In this document: positions 1 to 12,783 of the stretch, in pieces
Numbering within the stretch: position 1 is the first letter of the stretch
Layout of the letters: the number at the start of each line of letters is the position of its first letter
Source: Allium sativum
Lineage: Eukaryota; Streptophyta; Magnoliopsida; Asparagales; Amaryllidaceae
Reading direction: 5' to 3'
DNA length: 64,000 nucleotides
Assembly: GCA_030737875.1 (NCBI GenBank)
Contig: CM060910.1
Coordinates: 246,792,427-246,856,426 of the forward strand
Notes under the pieces: generated by a model
Databases searched by the model: none
What the model was told of the DNA's origin: nothing
The model's input: only the letters and a program-made list of their open reading frames with translations
Made by a program: the position numbers and the translations under genes

Positions 1-1
1 G

Positions 2-2179
2 AATGTATTGAAAGCCAAGTTTTCCAAATGTATATTCTGGCAAGATGAAGTAAAATTTCTGGGCCATGTCGTATCGAAAGATGGAATCGCTGTGGATCCA
101 AGCAAAATCACAGCTATTCAGAATTGGAAACAGCCCAGTACTCCCACTGAAGTCCGTAGTTTTCTTGGATTGGCTAGCTATTACCGAAAGTTCGTTAAAG
201 ACTTTTCTAAGATATCTGGCCACTTAACAAAGCTTACAAAGAAGCATTCTAAATTCAAGTGGACTCAAGAAAGTGAGGAGGCTTTCGAAGAGCTAAAGTT
301 AAGATTGACGACAGCTCCAGTGTTAACCATCATTGATGGCAACCAGGATTTAAAAGTCTGGACTGATGCGTCTAGAGAAGGCCTTGGAGCAGTGTTAATG
401 CAAAGAGGCCAAGTAATTGCTTATGCTAGCCGTCAACTGAAGCCACACGAGAAAAACTACGTAACTCATGATCTTGAGTTATTGGCTATCATATTCTCTT
501 TGAAAATCTGGAGACACTATCTTCTGGGCGAGAGGTTTGAACTGTTTACAGATCACCAGTCGTTAAAATATCTGTTCACTCAGAAAGACTTGAATTTGAG
601 GCAGCAACGTTGGCTGGAGTTTCTTGCAGCATATGACTTCGAAATTATATATACTCCAGGGAAAGCCAATGTCGTGGCTGATGCGTTAAGCAGAAAGAAC
701 GTAATGATCGCCAGCTTTATTATCACAACTTCCTTGATTGACAAAATATCTATTCTTCAGAAGGAGGATAACTTTATTAAAGATATGATCAAAAGGATTC
801 AGAAAGGCGAACCCTCGTGTTTTCAAATAGATAACGACGAGACCTTGAGATTAAAAGGAAGGATTTGTGTTCCTGACGTTCCTGAGCTAAAAAGGGAAGT
901 GTTAGACGAGTGTCACAAGTCCAAGCTGAGTATCCATCCTGGTGTGGCCAAAATGTATAACGATCTCAAAAGAACTTTCTGGTGGAAGGCTATGAAAAGA
1001 GACGTTTCGATATATGTTAGTCGATGCCCTACTTGCCAGCTAGTTAAAAGCGACCAACAGAAATTGGCTGGACTATTACAACCACTAGAAGTTCCTGGTT
1101 GGAAGTGGGAGCATATCTCCATGGATTTCATTGATGGTTTGCCCAGAACCAGAAAAGGAAATGACAGTATTTGGGTGATCGTAGATCGCTTCACGAAGAC
1201 CGCCCATTTCATACCTGTCAAATCAAATAGAACCGCTCAGAGTCTGGCGCATATTTACTTCAGGGAAATAGTTAGACTGCATGGAGTGCCGCTCAGTATA
1301 GTAAGTGATAGAGATACAATATTCACTAGCAAATTCTGGGAAGCATTTCAAGTCGAGCTAGGAACGAAGTTAAACTTGAGTACCGCTTATCATCCTCAGA
1401 CAGACGGTCAGACTGAGAGGGTGAATCGCATTTTAGAAGATCTATTGCGGGCTTGTGTTATAGATTTCGGTGGATCATGGGAAGACCATCTTCATTTGGC
1501 TGAATTCTCTTATAACAACAGCTACCAGGCGAGTCTGACAATGTCGCCATTCGAAGCATTGTATGGTAGACCGTGCCGATCTCCTGCTTGTTGGGTCGAG
1601 CCTGGAAATAGACTTGTGTTGGGTCCTGATATGATTCGCGAAGCTGCTGACAAAGTCGATTTTATTAAGAAGCGATTACTCGCCGCTCAAAGCCGACAAA
1701 AGAGTTATGCCGATAAAAGAAGAAGAGATATATCCTTTGAAGTTGGCGACTATGTATATTTGAAAGTATCGCCGATGAGAGGAGTTATCCGGTTCGGTAA
1801 AACAGGAAAGTTAGCGCCCAAATTCATTGGTCCGTTTCCTATTCTGGAACGGATTGGAACTCTCGCTTACAGGGTCAAACTGCCTGACTGGTTGCCTGGA
1901 GTTCATGATGTATTTCATATATCTCAACTTCGAAAGCACGTTCATGATCCAGACTTGATCGTGGAAGAAGCAGCTCAGCAGGACATTGAAATTACTCCAG
2001 AATTAGCTGTGAGGCGAGAGCCGCTAAAGATTATCGGCAAAGAAACCAAAGAGCTGAGGAACAAGAAGGTTCACTTAGTCAAAGTGCAATGGAGTGGAGA
2101 TCCGCGCGATTGTACTTGGGAAACTGAGGAGAGCATTCAGAAAGCTTACCCCAGATGCCGAGTAGATATCTCTGATTGA
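2..2179 (+). CDS. Ty3/gypsy chromovirus pol polyprotein, C-terminal part (RT end, RNase H, integrase, chromodomain); open at the left window edge
   Basis: This frame runs open from the window edge to TGA at 2177-2179 with no stop or frameshift. It starts in the reverse transcriptase thumb ([20 protein letters not shown]). RNase H follows, with VWTDAS (near 358), the [17 protein letters not shown] block and ADALSRK. Integrase has an HHCC zinc finger ([10 protein letters not shown] ... CPTCQLVK, about 920-1050) and a D-D-35-E triad: D in SMDFIDG (codon at 1124), D in VSDRD (1307), E in QTERVNR (1415). The end ([18 protein letters not shown]) is a chromodomain-like module, which in chromoviruses targets integration to chromatin. 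It is followed by a polypurine tract and LTR, so it is the 3' part of one element. Gag, protease and most of RT lie left of the window, so autonomy cannot be judged. Tekay/Del is the likely clade, by inference from motif style and LTR length. Confidence 0.93.
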   Translation, partial: NVLKAKFSKCIFWQDEVKFLGHVVSKDGIAVDPSKITAIQNWKQPSTPTEVRSFLGLASYYRKFVKDFSKISGHLTKLTKKHSKFKWTQESEEAFEELKLRLTTAPVLTIIDGNQDLKVWTDASREGLGAVLMQRGQVIAYASRQLKPHEKNYVTHDLELLAIIFSLKIWRHYLLGERFELFTDHQSLKYLFTQKDLNLRQQRWLEFLAAYDFEIIYTPGKANVVADALSRKNVMIASFIITTSLIDKISILQKEDNFIKDMIKRIQKGEPSCFQIDNDETLRLKGRICVPDVPELKREVLDECHKSKLSIHPGVAKMYNDLKRTFWWKAMKRDVSIYVSRCPTCQLVKSDQQKLAGLLQPLEVPGWKWEHISMDFIDGLPRTRKGNDSIWVIVDRFTKTAHFIPVKSNRTAQSLAHIYFREIVRLHGVPLSIVSDRDTIFTSKFWEAFQVELGTKLNLSTAYHPQTDGQTERVNRILEDLLRACVIDFGGSWEDHLHLAEFSYNNSYQASLTMSPFEALYGRPCRSPACWVEPGNRLVLGPDMIREAADKVDFIKKRLLAAQSRQKSYADKRRRDISFEVGDYVYLKVSPMRGVIRFGKTGKLAPKFIGPFPILERIGTLAYRVKLPDWLPGVHDVFHISQLRKHVHDPDLIVEEAAQQDIEITPELAVRREPLKIIGKETKELRNKKVHLVKVQWSGDPRDCTWETEESIQKAYPRCRVDISD

Positions 2180-2185
2180 CTCTGG

Positions 2186-2212
2186 TGCAAGGTACATTTA
2201 CTTTACCTTGCA
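2186..2212 (+). other. Inverted repeat just after the pol stop codon
   Basis: TGCAAGGTA (2186-2194) and TACCTTGCA (2204-2212) are perfect 9-bp arms around a 9-nt loop, starting 7 nt after the stop codon. In the genomic RNA this would form a hairpin in the 3' untranslated part of the interior. Function unknown. Confidence 0.6.
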
Positions 2213-2370
2213 TTACCATTTAATTCTCTATTCTGTTGCTATTTTCTTCCCATGGGTGTGCATTGTTTATTCTATACTCTGAATATTAAAAACAAATTGG
2301 TTGTTGTATTGTGTGATCGTAGAATTATCAAACCACTTTCGACTTTATTCCTTTTCGGGGACGAAAAGTT

Positions 2371-2385
2371 TTAAGTGGGGGAGAT
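2371..2385 (+). promoter_or_regulatory. Polypurine tract of the first element
   Basis: A G-rich purine run (AAGTGGGGGAGA) directly precedes the TGTAACGACCC start of the 3' LTR and would prime plus-strand DNA synthesis. The preceding CCTTTTCGGGGACGAAAAG block is repeated nearly exactly, on the other strand, before the LTR that starts at 62822, linking the two elements. Confidence 0.85.
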
Positions 2386-3239
2386 TGTAACGACCCAGAA
2401 AATCTGAACCAATTTAAAAATTTTAAATTGGCTAAAATAATGGATTTTAAATATTTAAAATAAATATTTTAAGTAATGGCGATGAAAACTGAGTTGAATC
2501 GACATTTGAAAACCAATATAATTAAATATAATTATATAATAGAATTGAAAATGGCGCGGTAGTTCGATAATTCGATTTCAAACTTCAATTGAATATACCG
2601 GGTGCAAAACAATCCAGATTTTAGTGAAACCAAAAACATTTGAATCTAATTGGTAATATCTTTCTAACGAATCCGACCAATCGAAATTTGATAGCGGGAA
2701 TCAAAAGATATGTCCAGTTGAAAATTCTGAATAGTCGCTATGAAATTCAGGCCCTTAAAAATGGACATTTTGCATACGACCTCGGATTTAGACGAAACCA
2801 CTTTTGTTAGATCCGCAGTGTCAGGTTATTGCTAGGTTTCAAATTTCATAATTTTTCGAATCAATATGTGAGCGTGGCAAAGGAAAACGGGTTTGACCAG
2901 TTTCAGTTGATTTTAATCGACTGGAAATTGGCCATTTTTCAAACGGTCTCAGAATTCGACGAAACTAGTTTTGTTAGGACCGTATCGTCAATACGAAGCT
3001 AGAAAATATTTTTCTGGAATTTTTCTAGTTAGTATGTGACCCCGGTAATTTGAAATGTGCGTTTAAAATTCAATATAATGATTTAAATGAAAATTCAAAA
3101 GGAAACTGATTGTAACGATCAAATCAGCTTGCGATACATATCCCATTGTGTTCGGAATGGGGGTGAAACGCTATGGGCGACAGGCGGTGGGCCTCGTTTC
3201 GAGGTCGTATGTAAAAGTCAACCCTTTTGCAAATTTAAA

Positions 3240-3605
3240 TAATAAAAAAAAAATATATATATAATTTTTAATTTCTTCCCCCCCCCCTCCTTTATCTTCA
3301 TTGCCCCCCCCCCCCCCCGTTCGTTTTAAATTCATAACAGAAAAAAAAAAAAAGAAAAAAAAAGAAAAACAAACGAACCCTAAATCGCCAGAGCCGCCCC
3401 CTCCCCCAACCTCGAACGCCGACGAGCCACCATCGCGCCCCACCCCTGGAAGCAGCCTCCTCCTCCCAGCGCCCTTACCCCGAAGTCGCCCACCGCCTCA
3501 ACCGTTCGAAACCCCACCGCACCCCCTGGCTCGCAACGCTGAACCGCCGACCGCCTCCGACGATCTGCAGACCCCCCCCCCCCCCCCGCGCGCTGCTCTG
3601 TGAGT
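3240..3605 (+). promoter_or_regulatory. Homopolymer and CT-rich leader-like block with telo-box in the LTR
   Basis: Runs of A, C and T (3247-3370) lead into AACCCTAA near 3377 and a GC-rich, CT-rich stretch that contrasts with the AT-rich surroundings. Comparable blocks occur at the corresponding place in other LTRs (9570-9980, 17130-17220, and on the minus strand near 44770-45180). It looks like a promoter and 5' leader copied in style from host genes. Proline-rich translations here are composition artefacts. Confidence 0.45.
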
Positions 3606-3830
3606 TTTAATTTAATTTTATTTTTATTTATCTTATTTTTATTTTATATATAAACTGAATTTTAATAAAGATTTAAAACTGTTTTTTTTTTTTATGTAAA
3701 GGATTTAAACAGATTTTAATTTTAAGTTAAAAGAAAAGGTTTAAACAGTTTTTTTTTGAAAGAATAAAAACTGAGTTGTTTTTTTTAAGGTTTAAAAACA
3801 GTTTTTAAAAAGGATTAAAAATTGAATTGA

Positions 3831-3927
3831 TCTTTTAAAGAAATATAAACTGAAATCTTTTAAAGAAATATAAACTGAAATCTTTTAAAGAAATATAAAC
3901 TGAAATCTTTTAAAGAAATATAAAACT
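3831..3927 (+). repeat. Four tandem 25-bp AT-rich repeats
   Basis: The unit TCTTTTAAAGAAATATAAAC plus five bases is repeated about four times almost without change, inside a wider stretch (3600-4230) of looser AAACTG-TTTTTAAAG repeats. Confidence 0.8.
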
Positions 3928-4522
3928 GATTTTTTTTAAACAAAATAAAAACTGATTTGTAAATAAAATAAAAACTGAAATTTTTAAAAGAAATTAAAAC
4001 TGTTTTGAAAAAGAATTTTTAAAACTGGTTTTTTTAAAAAAAGAAAGTATAAAACTGTTTTGAAAAAGAATTTTTAGAACTGAATTTTATAAAAGAAAAC
4101 TGAATTTTAAAAGTAGTTTAAAATTGAATTTTTTTTTTAGTTAAAACTGTTATTTTTAAAAGCAATTTAAAACTGAATTTTTAAAAAAAGAAATAAAACT
4201 GTTTTGAAGCAAAAGTAGAATTGTCATATTTTTATAGGTTGAAAGCAAAAAATAAAAATCATATTTTTATATGTGGAAAGCAACAGTAAAAATCATATTT
4301 TTATATATTGAATAGCGAAGTCAAAGTTCGATTTTTATATATTGAATAGCATAGTAAAAATTCTATTTTTACTTATGCAGAGAATACGGGTGAAAGCGAC
4401 AAAAAGGCGAAGATTTCTATTAGGAAGAGTCGTGCAGCTGGATAGCTATTGGTGAGATTTCTGATTTAAAAATTATATATATATGTGTTGAAATTGAATG
4501 TGAATAGCTATATATAAATTGC

Positions 4523-4531
<9 letters not shown>

Positions 4532-4558
<27 letters not shown>
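4532..4558. repeat. (TA)n microsatellite
   Basis: Uninterrupted TA dinucleotide run inside the LTR. Confidence 0.9.
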
Positions 4559-4942
4559 CGCCCCCTCGTCCACAAACCATGGACGATATTTATTGGTTGA
4601 AATTGTGGTGAAAATTGAATGATTGTTTTGGGATTGTTTGTGATTGATATTGGATTGATTGTGGTTGAAAAATACCCATTTGTGGTTGAGAAATATTTGG
4701 TTGAAACCACATAGGATTAGTTTGTGGAAATGAAATAAATATATATACATGCCGCCTGCGTGCGAACTAGATGCATGTTTCCCATTGTCAAAAACCGCGA
4801 GGTTTTAAGGTAGAGCGAGGAGCCGTACTAGGAACGGTGCCGGTGTAACTACCCTGCCGTTATGCTGCCGAAATTTTGAATAATATTTGTGTGTTTGAAT
4901 TATTTTCATATGCTTAAACTATATTTATTCCTTATATAGAAA

Positions 4943-5578
4943 ACATTCATGTGTTGAATTGATATTCATTCGTTGTTTAGAAATTCATGTGTTGAATGGA
5001 ATTCATATTTTGAAATAAATTGTTCGATAATAAAAATCACATTTTTATCGATATATAAAAACTATAGAAAACATTCATGTGTTGAATTGATATTCATTCG
5101 TTGTTTAGAAATTCATGTGTTGAATGGAATTCATATTTTGAAATAAATTGTTCGATAATAAAAATCACATTTTTATCGATATATAAAAACTATTGAAACA
5201 TTCATGTGTTGAATTGATATTCATTCGTTGTTTAGAAATTCATGTGTTGAATGGAATTCATATTTTGAAATAAATTGTTCGATAATAAAAATCACATTTT
5301 TATCGATATATAAAAACTATTGAAACATTCATGTGTTGAATTGATATTCATCCGTTGTTTAGAAATTCATGTGTTGAATGGTATTCATATTTTGAAATAA
5401 ATAGTTCGATAATAAAAATCACATTTTTATCGATATATAAAAACTATAGAAACATTCATGTGTTGAATTGATATTCATTCGTTGTTTAGAAATTCATGTG
5501 TTGAATGGTATTCATATTTTGAAATAAACTGTTTGATAATAAAAATCACCTTTTATCGACTATATGAACTATATAGAA
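4943..5578 (+). repeat. Five tandem copies of a ~127-bp repeat
   Basis: Unit starts ACATTCATGTGTTGAATTG recur at 4943, 5071, 5198, 5325 and 5452 (periods 128, 127, 127, 127). Units are nearly identical, with the last one decayed. Each contains the inverted repeat ATAAAAAT-CAC-ATTTTTAT. A diverged two-copy version with a 97-bp period is at 11504-11697 in the next LTR. Confidence 0.92.
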
Positions 5579-6204
5579 AAATAGTGTCTTAAAATGAATT
5601 GTTTTACAATAAAAATCACATTTTTATTGTATGCATAAAACGTTGAAATGTGAAGTGTTAAAAATAGCCACTTGTTCAAAATAAACATAGATGAGTTGAA
5701 ATATTCATTAATTAGCTAATGAAATGATTTGCACCTACTTATGTAACATTAGAATGAATGGAGTTTTTAAACCAAATAGAAATCAAATATGAAGTTGAAT
5801 AGAAAATGAAAAATGATATGAACTGTATATATGTACATGCATATTCATTGAACAGGTTATAGCAAAGGGGCTAGAGAAGAGGAATAAAATTTTGTGCCCG
5901 ACAAATAGGTACACATTTACTGATTTGTTTGGGTGATGATTTTGAGCCTGATTGGCTAGCCGCTTGGCTTTTTCTTTTTCTTTTTGAGATTAGAAGGACC
6001 GGGACGCTATTTGCGATTTCCCGACGCTCCCGGTGCAGGGGAGGTTATGGCGAAATTTTTCCAAAATTTAAGGTGTTAGAAAAATTTTTGAAGTGAAAAC
6101 GATATTGAAATAGTTGAATGAACTATATTTATATAACTATATAAATATAAATAAAATTAAAACGAAACGAGGCCGTGCAGTTCGTATTTTGAAACCGTGA
6201 TTTC

Positions 6205-6560
6205 AAACGACTAGTACGGGAAATCCGACCATTGGATTTTCCCGAAACCTCAACCGTCGGGTTCGCCTTGGAATAATCTTTCCAACGGCACCAACCTTGT
6301 AAAAATCCAACGGTTGGATTGTCTGGAATGTTTAATTCAAATCTGAAGAAAAACAGCGCCAGAAACGATTATATTTATTTATATATATAAATAAAATTAT
6401 ATTTAATCGAATAACGACGCTGCAGTTCGTATTTTGAAATCGAAAATTCAAACGATTGTACCGGGAGATCCGACCGTCGGATTTTCCCGAAACTGGAACC
6501 GTTGGATTCGTTTCGAAAAGACCTTTCTAATGATATAAATTTTGTGAAGATCCAACGGTT
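6205..6560 (+). repeat. Two diverged ~240-bp modules with palindromic CCGAC/GTCGG and CCAAC/GTTGG boxes
   Basis: The block from GCAGTTCGTATTTTGAAA to AAAACAGCGCCA occurs twice, near 6176-6365 and 6421-6606. Each carries an ATCCGAC-C-GTCGGAT box (first copy decayed), an AACCGT(C/T)GG box and a CCAACGGTTGG-like palindrome. Equivalent boxes are in the LTRs at 12183, 60730, 43490 and 55255. Confidence 0.75.
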
Positions 6561-7996
6561 AGATTTTCAGATATGTGTAAATCAAATCTGAAGAAAAACA
6601 GCGCCACGGCCACGTTATGGCCCGAAACGTCGTTTTGAATAAAATGGCTATTTTAAAATAAATAAAAATAGCGATAAATAGTTATAAAATACCATAAGCG
6701 ATATGGAATGAAAATAAACTGAATTTGCTTGATTTATGTGATGTTTGATGGTTGAATGTGTTTGGTGTGAAAATTACATTAAAGAACAAACGTGATGTTG
6801 TCAAATAATTTAACCATTGAAATAAATCAATTTGAAATTCTAAATATACGTAAATTATTTGAAAAGGCCGAGTTAATTCTCATTTCGAATAATCGACCGA
6901 CGATTGAAATTCGAAGATGAAGACGATGGTCGAAGACCGGAGATCTTCACCTCGTTTGGATGGTAACCGAGGTCCTGATTGGGAGGCATCCCGAAATATG
7001 GATAATGAGTGGTGATCGTTCAGACGTACGTGTTGATCGAAGGGTTTGCGAGGTATTTAGTGCCCCCGGTTTCGTTCAGACCCAGAACGGACTTGTAAAT
7101 GGACTGTGTGTCTGACATAGGATTTATTCTGTGTGGCATGCTAAGATGCAGTGATCAGGGCTTCTGTTGAAAAGCAAAGTCTTGTGGTGATGATCAAAGC
7201 ACCGCCTGTGTGGCGTAGCTTTGTGTATAACGTAAATTCGCGAGCCTCACACCCCGGTATGAACCAGAAACGGGAGAAAGGACCTCAGGGAGGGCCTGCG
7301 TTTCCTCCTAGCTAAAAGTGGCGTCAGTGGTTTTACACGCCCTGACGAGTTTGACTTATGTGGTTGTTGCTGTTGCGAGGCGCCTCGGTTTGATCGGACG
7401 ATCCGGGTCCGATGGAGTCATTCGTTGGCTCGTTTACGCCCCAAAGGGCGGGGAAACGTATGGTTCAGGCATTTTAATCCACAATCGGTGGACCGGCCCT
7501 GACGATCCAAGGGTCACTCGAGCTCTGATCCTGAGACTCGGGCTAGGCAGTCTCGAATGCGGTAAGGACTATCTTTTGCCTTGGTTCATGACGGAAATCC
7601 AATTTCCAAATACGACATCGTGCGGTTTTGATTGTATACCTATATATGGCGACATAGTGGTATGGGGCATTAATGCCGTCTAGGATTGATAGTTATGATT
7701 TGAAATTGTTTTTCAAAACATATAAACACTTGTAATAATATCAAATGCCTTTGTTTTATTCGTATCAAGCATATCTTGGCCGTTATAAGGTAAAAACTCT
7801 ATCCTCCGGTTTGCGTTGCATTGTGTGATGGGAACTGAGTCTTATAACGGCTTCATTTTTATAAAAAGCATAGCGATGTTTAAAAGAAAGATTTGTTTTA
7901 AAGCACTGGCAATCCAATGGAGTGAACCCGTTCCACGAAAGTGGCGTGGTCCTGTGATTAGCCAAATTATATATGTGTTGAGTAGATTTCTCATAC

Positions 7997-8045
7997 CAGT
8001 CCCATGACTGACTCGTAGTTTGTTTCACTCTCAAACTCGGGTGCC
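7997..8045 (+). other. Double hairpin conserved across LTR families
   Basis: Hairpin A is CAGTC-CCAT-GACTG (7997-8010). Hairpin B pairs the GTAGTTTG side with CAAACTCGGG and is followed by TGCC. The pair recurs in six other LTR copies in the window, 390-550 bp from the LTR 3' edge. Role unknown; genomic RNA structure or 3'-end formation are possibilities. Confidence 0.65.
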
Positions 8046-8383
8046 CCTTTTTCTACACGGGCAGCCTTGTATTCAGGTTTAGCTGGTTCTTTCTGGATAG
8101 CTGGAGCTGAAGATGGATTCTATCATTTATTTCTTTTTATGCTGTTCAGCTCCTATTGTACATATTTTGTTTATTTCCGCTGTAGACATTTATGTATAGC
8201 TGAACTGTATTTGTACTAAGTAAGATCCTGTATACTGTGTAACTCTGATGATTACTTTTATCCAGTATATTTTGTTGTTCATTCTGGTGTATTTATTTAA
8301 TTCTGTTCTGCTATTATATGTTTCTGTGTTATATTCCAAAAGATAACCTTGTTTCCGTGAGAACGGGAAATCGGGTCGTCTCA

Positions 8384-9564
8384 AGTGCCTTCGGTTTGTC
8401 CAGTCCCAGGACAACGTATATGGAAGAAGGTCTGACAGAGTATATCCAATGGATCGCGTAAGTTGATCTGTTCAAACGTATTCACGTTTGGTGGCGGAGG
8501 AATTCGTTTCTCTTTGCTGTATACCCGTGTTATTTTTGAATAAGTCAATTTGTGATTTGGCGGGTATGACGATGTGGCATTCAAAGTGAATGGTGATCAG
8601 ATGTTCTGAAGATAGACGTAGCTTCTAGCCTCACACCAGGAAGTAACAAAAGTTGGGCTAGGCAGCATGGCTAGTTGGGTCATTCCCAAGCAGGATGTAT
8701 TGTCACCGATCTAGGGAATATCCATATTTATACTTCTTTTTGATTCTGTATCTTCGGATGACGGTTTGATGGCCTACAACCGTGGTGGCAATATATTCGC
8801 GACACTCAAGCTAAATGAGTGAGCGGTCATGTGTGGCCGGGTTGCAAGACGTTCTTGTTGAACCCTGAGTGTATCACCTCTAGAGTACACTATTCAGAAG
8901 GTGCTCCCATACCTTGTCTGTTGGAATCCATTCTCCGATAAGCGCCCTGCGGTTTATGATTTTATACTATGTATGTAGAACGTGAGATGCAAGCGTTTCT
9001 GCTAGATTGATACCTATTTGTACTTAGACATTATTATAATATCACAATGATATTGCTTGTCAAAGTTGTTTAGATACTCATAAGGAAAAACCCGTTCCGT
9101 ATTCACGGCGTGGTCTTATGAGATATCATATACCTGTTCAATTGTTTTAAATTATTTTACTCATACCAGTCCCATGACTGACCCTGAGTTTACTTTGTTG
9201 TTTTCCCTAAACTCTTGGGTGCCTAAATTTGTACGGGCAGTCAAGTAGTCGGGATTTACAGATATACTTGGAGAGCTTGGAGCAGGAGGCTGCAAGATTC
9301 TATAGCTATAGTTATTTCCGCTGTGTTGTAAGTGTTGTACTCTGATAAGTGCTATTGTATATATATAACTGTTTACTTCAAAGCTATGTTATATATTATA
9401 TGTTATTCGTTCCGCTGTGAGATTCGTGTTACTCTGATGATTCTGATGTTCTTCTTCTTCTTCTATTCTATTAGTTCTACCTTTTCTTCCTCACCCTCTA
9501 CTTTCTTTCACTAACGTCACGGAATTTCCGACTCTCGAGGAGTCGGAAATTTCCAGTCGTTACA
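8384..9564 (+). mobile_element. 3' part of a family 3 LTR
   Basis: This segment matches 26880-28122 along its length: CAGTCC(C/T)AGGACAA, GGTGGCGGAGGAATTCG, the double hairpin (9167-9219) and the terminal GTCGTTACA. Its left side is cut by the first element at 8384 (candidate target duplication AGTGC, left copy off-window). The right edge GTCGTTACA is followed by CCTAT, the candidate duplication for its own insertion into the next LTR. Confidence 0.7.
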
Positions 9565-10314
9565 CCTATGCCCGGTCAACGCACACACCCCCCCTCCCTC
9601 TATTCTTCCCGTCAGTTTCAATTAAAGGGAAAAAAACAACGAGACCAACGGAGGAACCTCGACGCCAGGCGACCACCGAGCGCCACCCCCTTGCAGCCGC
9701 GACCTCCCCCAGCCCCGTGCCGGACCCCCCTCTCTCCGACCTACCCTCGTTTTCTCCTTCCCTCCTCGTTGAAAACCCCAACGCCTCAAATCGAGCCCAC
9801 CCGAAACCCTAGGCCTGCGCCCTACCCCTCCACCACCTGTAGGCCGGCGCCTCCACCCTCGAACCTCCCAACTCCAGTCCGGCCTCCCATGTTTCCTCGC
9901 TCCACTTTGAATCTCCAATCCCAAAGCCCTTCTTCGATCGGCGCAGACCAGCACCCCTTTTTTTTCCCTCTCGGATGCTCGACTTCGCTATTGCTTCCTG
10001 ATGCTTCGATTTGGATGTTCTTCGTCGGAGAAAAATGTAAGTTTTTATGATTTTTAAGTAGGTAAAAATCTGATTTTTAAGTGAATAAAAATATACGATT
10101 TTAATATAGGAAATATACGATTTTTAATACAGAAAAGATTTGATTTTGAATATGATAATGATAAGATTTTTATAGTTTGTTCATAGAAAGAAAAATGCGG
10201 TTTTTGTAGTGTGTTCATAGAAAGAAAAATGCGGTTTTTATGGTGTAAGCATCAGAATAAAAATTCAATTTTTACATATATGAAGTAGCGATAAAAATTC
10301 GATTTTTACATATA

Positions 10315-10590
10315 TGAAGTAGCAGTAAAAATATGATTTTTATATATTGAACATCGAAGTAAAAATATGATTTTTATATATTGAACATCGAAGTAAAAAT
10401 ATGATTTTTATATATTGAACATCGAAGTAAAAATATGATTTTTATATATTGAACATCGAAGTAAAAATATGATTTTTATATATTGAACATCGAAGTAAAA
10501 ATGTGATTTTTATATATTGAACATCGAAGTAAAAATGTGATTTTTATATATTGAACATCGAAGTAAAAATGTGATTTTTATATATTGAAT
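10315..10590 (+). repeat. About eight tandem 34-bp repeats with a short hairpin each
   Basis: GAACATCGAAGTAAAAAT recurs every 34 bp at 10349, 10383, 10417, 10451, 10485, 10519 and 10553, with looser copies upstream. Each unit contains TAAAAAT-NNN-ATTTTTA. Confidence 0.92.
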
Positions 10591-11503
10591 AGCGAAGTAA
10601 AAATTCGATTTTTATATATGTAGTGGCTACGGGCGAAGAAAGTGATAAGAGACGAGAACAGTGAAGATTTCCTGCATTAGAAGTGCCGTGGAGTTAGGAT
10701 AGCTATCGGTGAGAACTTCTCACTCAAAATACTTTTTCTAGTTATATATATATACTAGGATGCAGACGGTGTTTAGTAGCACCCGACACAATCGTCCACA
10801 GACCATGGACTTGTTTGTTTGATTGCAAAAATTAGTTAGATGATTTGATTTGAATTTGGTTGTTTGATTTGAATTTGGTTGTTTGGTGAATTTGATTGAT
10901 GTGTGAATGGCGTGGGCCTTCACTAGACCGGGGATAAGGCTAGGCCTCGTCCCTTTTCTAGTATTGTGCCGTTATGCCGCCGAAATTTTCTAAAATATGT
11001 TAGAAAAATAAAAATATCATTTTATTTGATTAATGAACTGAATAGAAATTCATATGTTGAAATAAAATATTTTTATCGTTAAAAATATAATTTTTAACGT
11101 GAGTATGAATATAGTGAATGTGAATAAATAAATATTCATTTACAAACCGGACGGTTTGTTTATGTACACTGATTTGACTGACATTGATTGGGTCGATAAA
11201 TTTTACACATCGCCCAACTGCACAAATAAGATCTGTGTTTGACAGTTTGAAACCCCACACGGGTGTTGGGATGAAATTTGAAGTTCACTCATCCTGATTG
11301 ATTAAATATGTCGATCGATTGATTGACAGGCTGTTATAAGCGTTAGATATCTATATTTGATGCTTATACAGTGTAGTGCACTTTGGTTGATGATTGATTA
11401 TTTTTCAATGCTATTATATACATGTGTTGTATGAAAATCCATATAATTAACATTATATGGTGATTGATTGGGCCTCATTCCAATTTAGAAAATAAAGAAT
11501 ATT

Positions 11504-11697
11504 ATAAAATAAAGGTTCATGTGTTGACTGTACTCATCCGTTGAGATTAGTCATGTGTTGAACGAAATATTTTAATAATAAAATTTACATCTTTATCAAT
11601 ATAAAATAAAGGTTCATGTGTTGACTGTACTCATCCATTGAGATTAGTCATGTGTTGAACGAAATATTTTGATAATAACAAACATTTTGATAATAGG
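11504..11697 (+). repeat. Two tandem ~97-bp repeats
   Basis: ATAAAATAAAGGTTCATGTG begins at 11504 and 11601. The units are nearly identical and are the counterpart of the 127-bp array at 4943-5578. Confidence 0.8.
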
Positions 11698-12783
11698 AAA
11701 TATTTGAAATAGAATATTTGAAAATAGAAATATATTAAGTCGTGCTGATTAGATTGACGCCATTTTGACGTGAACGATATTTATATCGATTTTATTCATT
11801 TCGAAATGAATTGAATTGAAAACGATTTCGAAATGAATTGAATATAAAACGATTTCGAAATGAATTGAATATATAACGAATTCGAATTGAATTGGAAACA
11901 AATTGAAATGAATTCAAATTGAATTGAAACTTGAATTGAATAGAAATGAATTTTAAAATGAATTTATAAGGAAAGATTCAATTTTGATTTGAATTGAAAT
12001 GGAAGTTGAAATTGTTTTTGAAACGAATTTAAAACTATTTAGAAAATTCGTTTTAAATAGTAGTCGACGAAATATATATTGTATATATTATATATATAAT
12101 ATAATGGCCTGAATAGAACGCGCCGCGCCGCGGCAGTTCGCGAATTTCGACCATTAACTTCGAACGAATATTACGGGAGATCCGACCGTCGGATTCTCCT
12201 AAAACCGGAACCGTTGGGTTCGTATCGAAAAGAGCTTTCTAACGAATATTAGAAATTTGAAATCTAACGGTTGAATTTGGAGATACGTCCAAATCAAATT
12301 CGAAAAAGGTCGTTGTAAGTGCAGTTCGATGGCCGTTGATGGAAATCGACTGTACGGGCCTTGATAAAATTATTAAAAATGTCAATAATTTGTGTAAAAT
12401 CATAAGAAATGATTTGGGAAAAATTGGGATGAAAAACTCGATATTTGAAAAGATAAAAATAGATTTTTATCGAAATGAACTAGTTTTGAACTAGAATTAT
12501 AATCCTATTTATTTTTTTTAAATAAATAAATTGAATTTGAAATGGTTTTGAAAATAACCAGAATTTCCAATGATTGCATTGGAGTGGATTTGAATCGAAA
12601 TTGTCTTCGGAATATTTCGATGTTGGATTTCGTGATGATACAGATATTGTTATGGGAATTTGAAAGATATAGATATATATATCGTTATTTCCAATACGAT
12701 ATTTGTTAGTCGTGGAATTTGATATTGAATATAAGCCGGTATATTTTCTATTCAGAGCCTTGTGTTTAATATCAAGTTGATTT

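Larger units (their letters stand above)
2386..8383 (+). mobile_element. 3' LTR (family 1) of the first Ty3/gypsy element, about 6.0 kb
   Basis: The left edge is TGTAACGACCC right after the polypurine tract. The right edge is placed at ...GGGTCGTCTCA, because the next bases (AGTGCCTTCGG) continue a different LTR family that is also seen, uninterrupted, near 26880. The double hairpin 390-550 bp from the 3' edge of the other LTRs lies 387 bp from this edge, which supports the placement. In order the LTR holds a homopolymer-rich and CT-rich leader (3240-3600), AT-rich short repeats, a GGTGAG site (4451), a 127-bp tandem array, palindromic boxes, a block from 6900 to 7900 shared with the 13620-14700 LTR, and the hairpins. 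No coding gene is supported inside. The 5' LTR is outside the window. Confidence 0.75.

Noticed and set aside
3301..3603. Proline-rich 100-residue frame
   Set aside because: It is a product of C runs and CT-rich LTR leader sequence, has no domain and is not conserved in frame in the related LTR.
7318..7683. 121-residue frame inside the first LTR
   Set aside because: It starts at GTG, and the homologous DNA at 14160-14530 has frame-breaking indels, so the DNA is conserved as LTR, not as protein.
9568..10050. 160-residue proline/arginine-rich frame and its antisense partners
   Set aside because: GC-rich leader of an LTR; the composition alone keeps frames open. No domain.
10315..10590. CRISPR-like regular array
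   Set aside because: Repeats are directly adjacent with no unique spacers, in a plant LTR; an ordinary tandem repeat.
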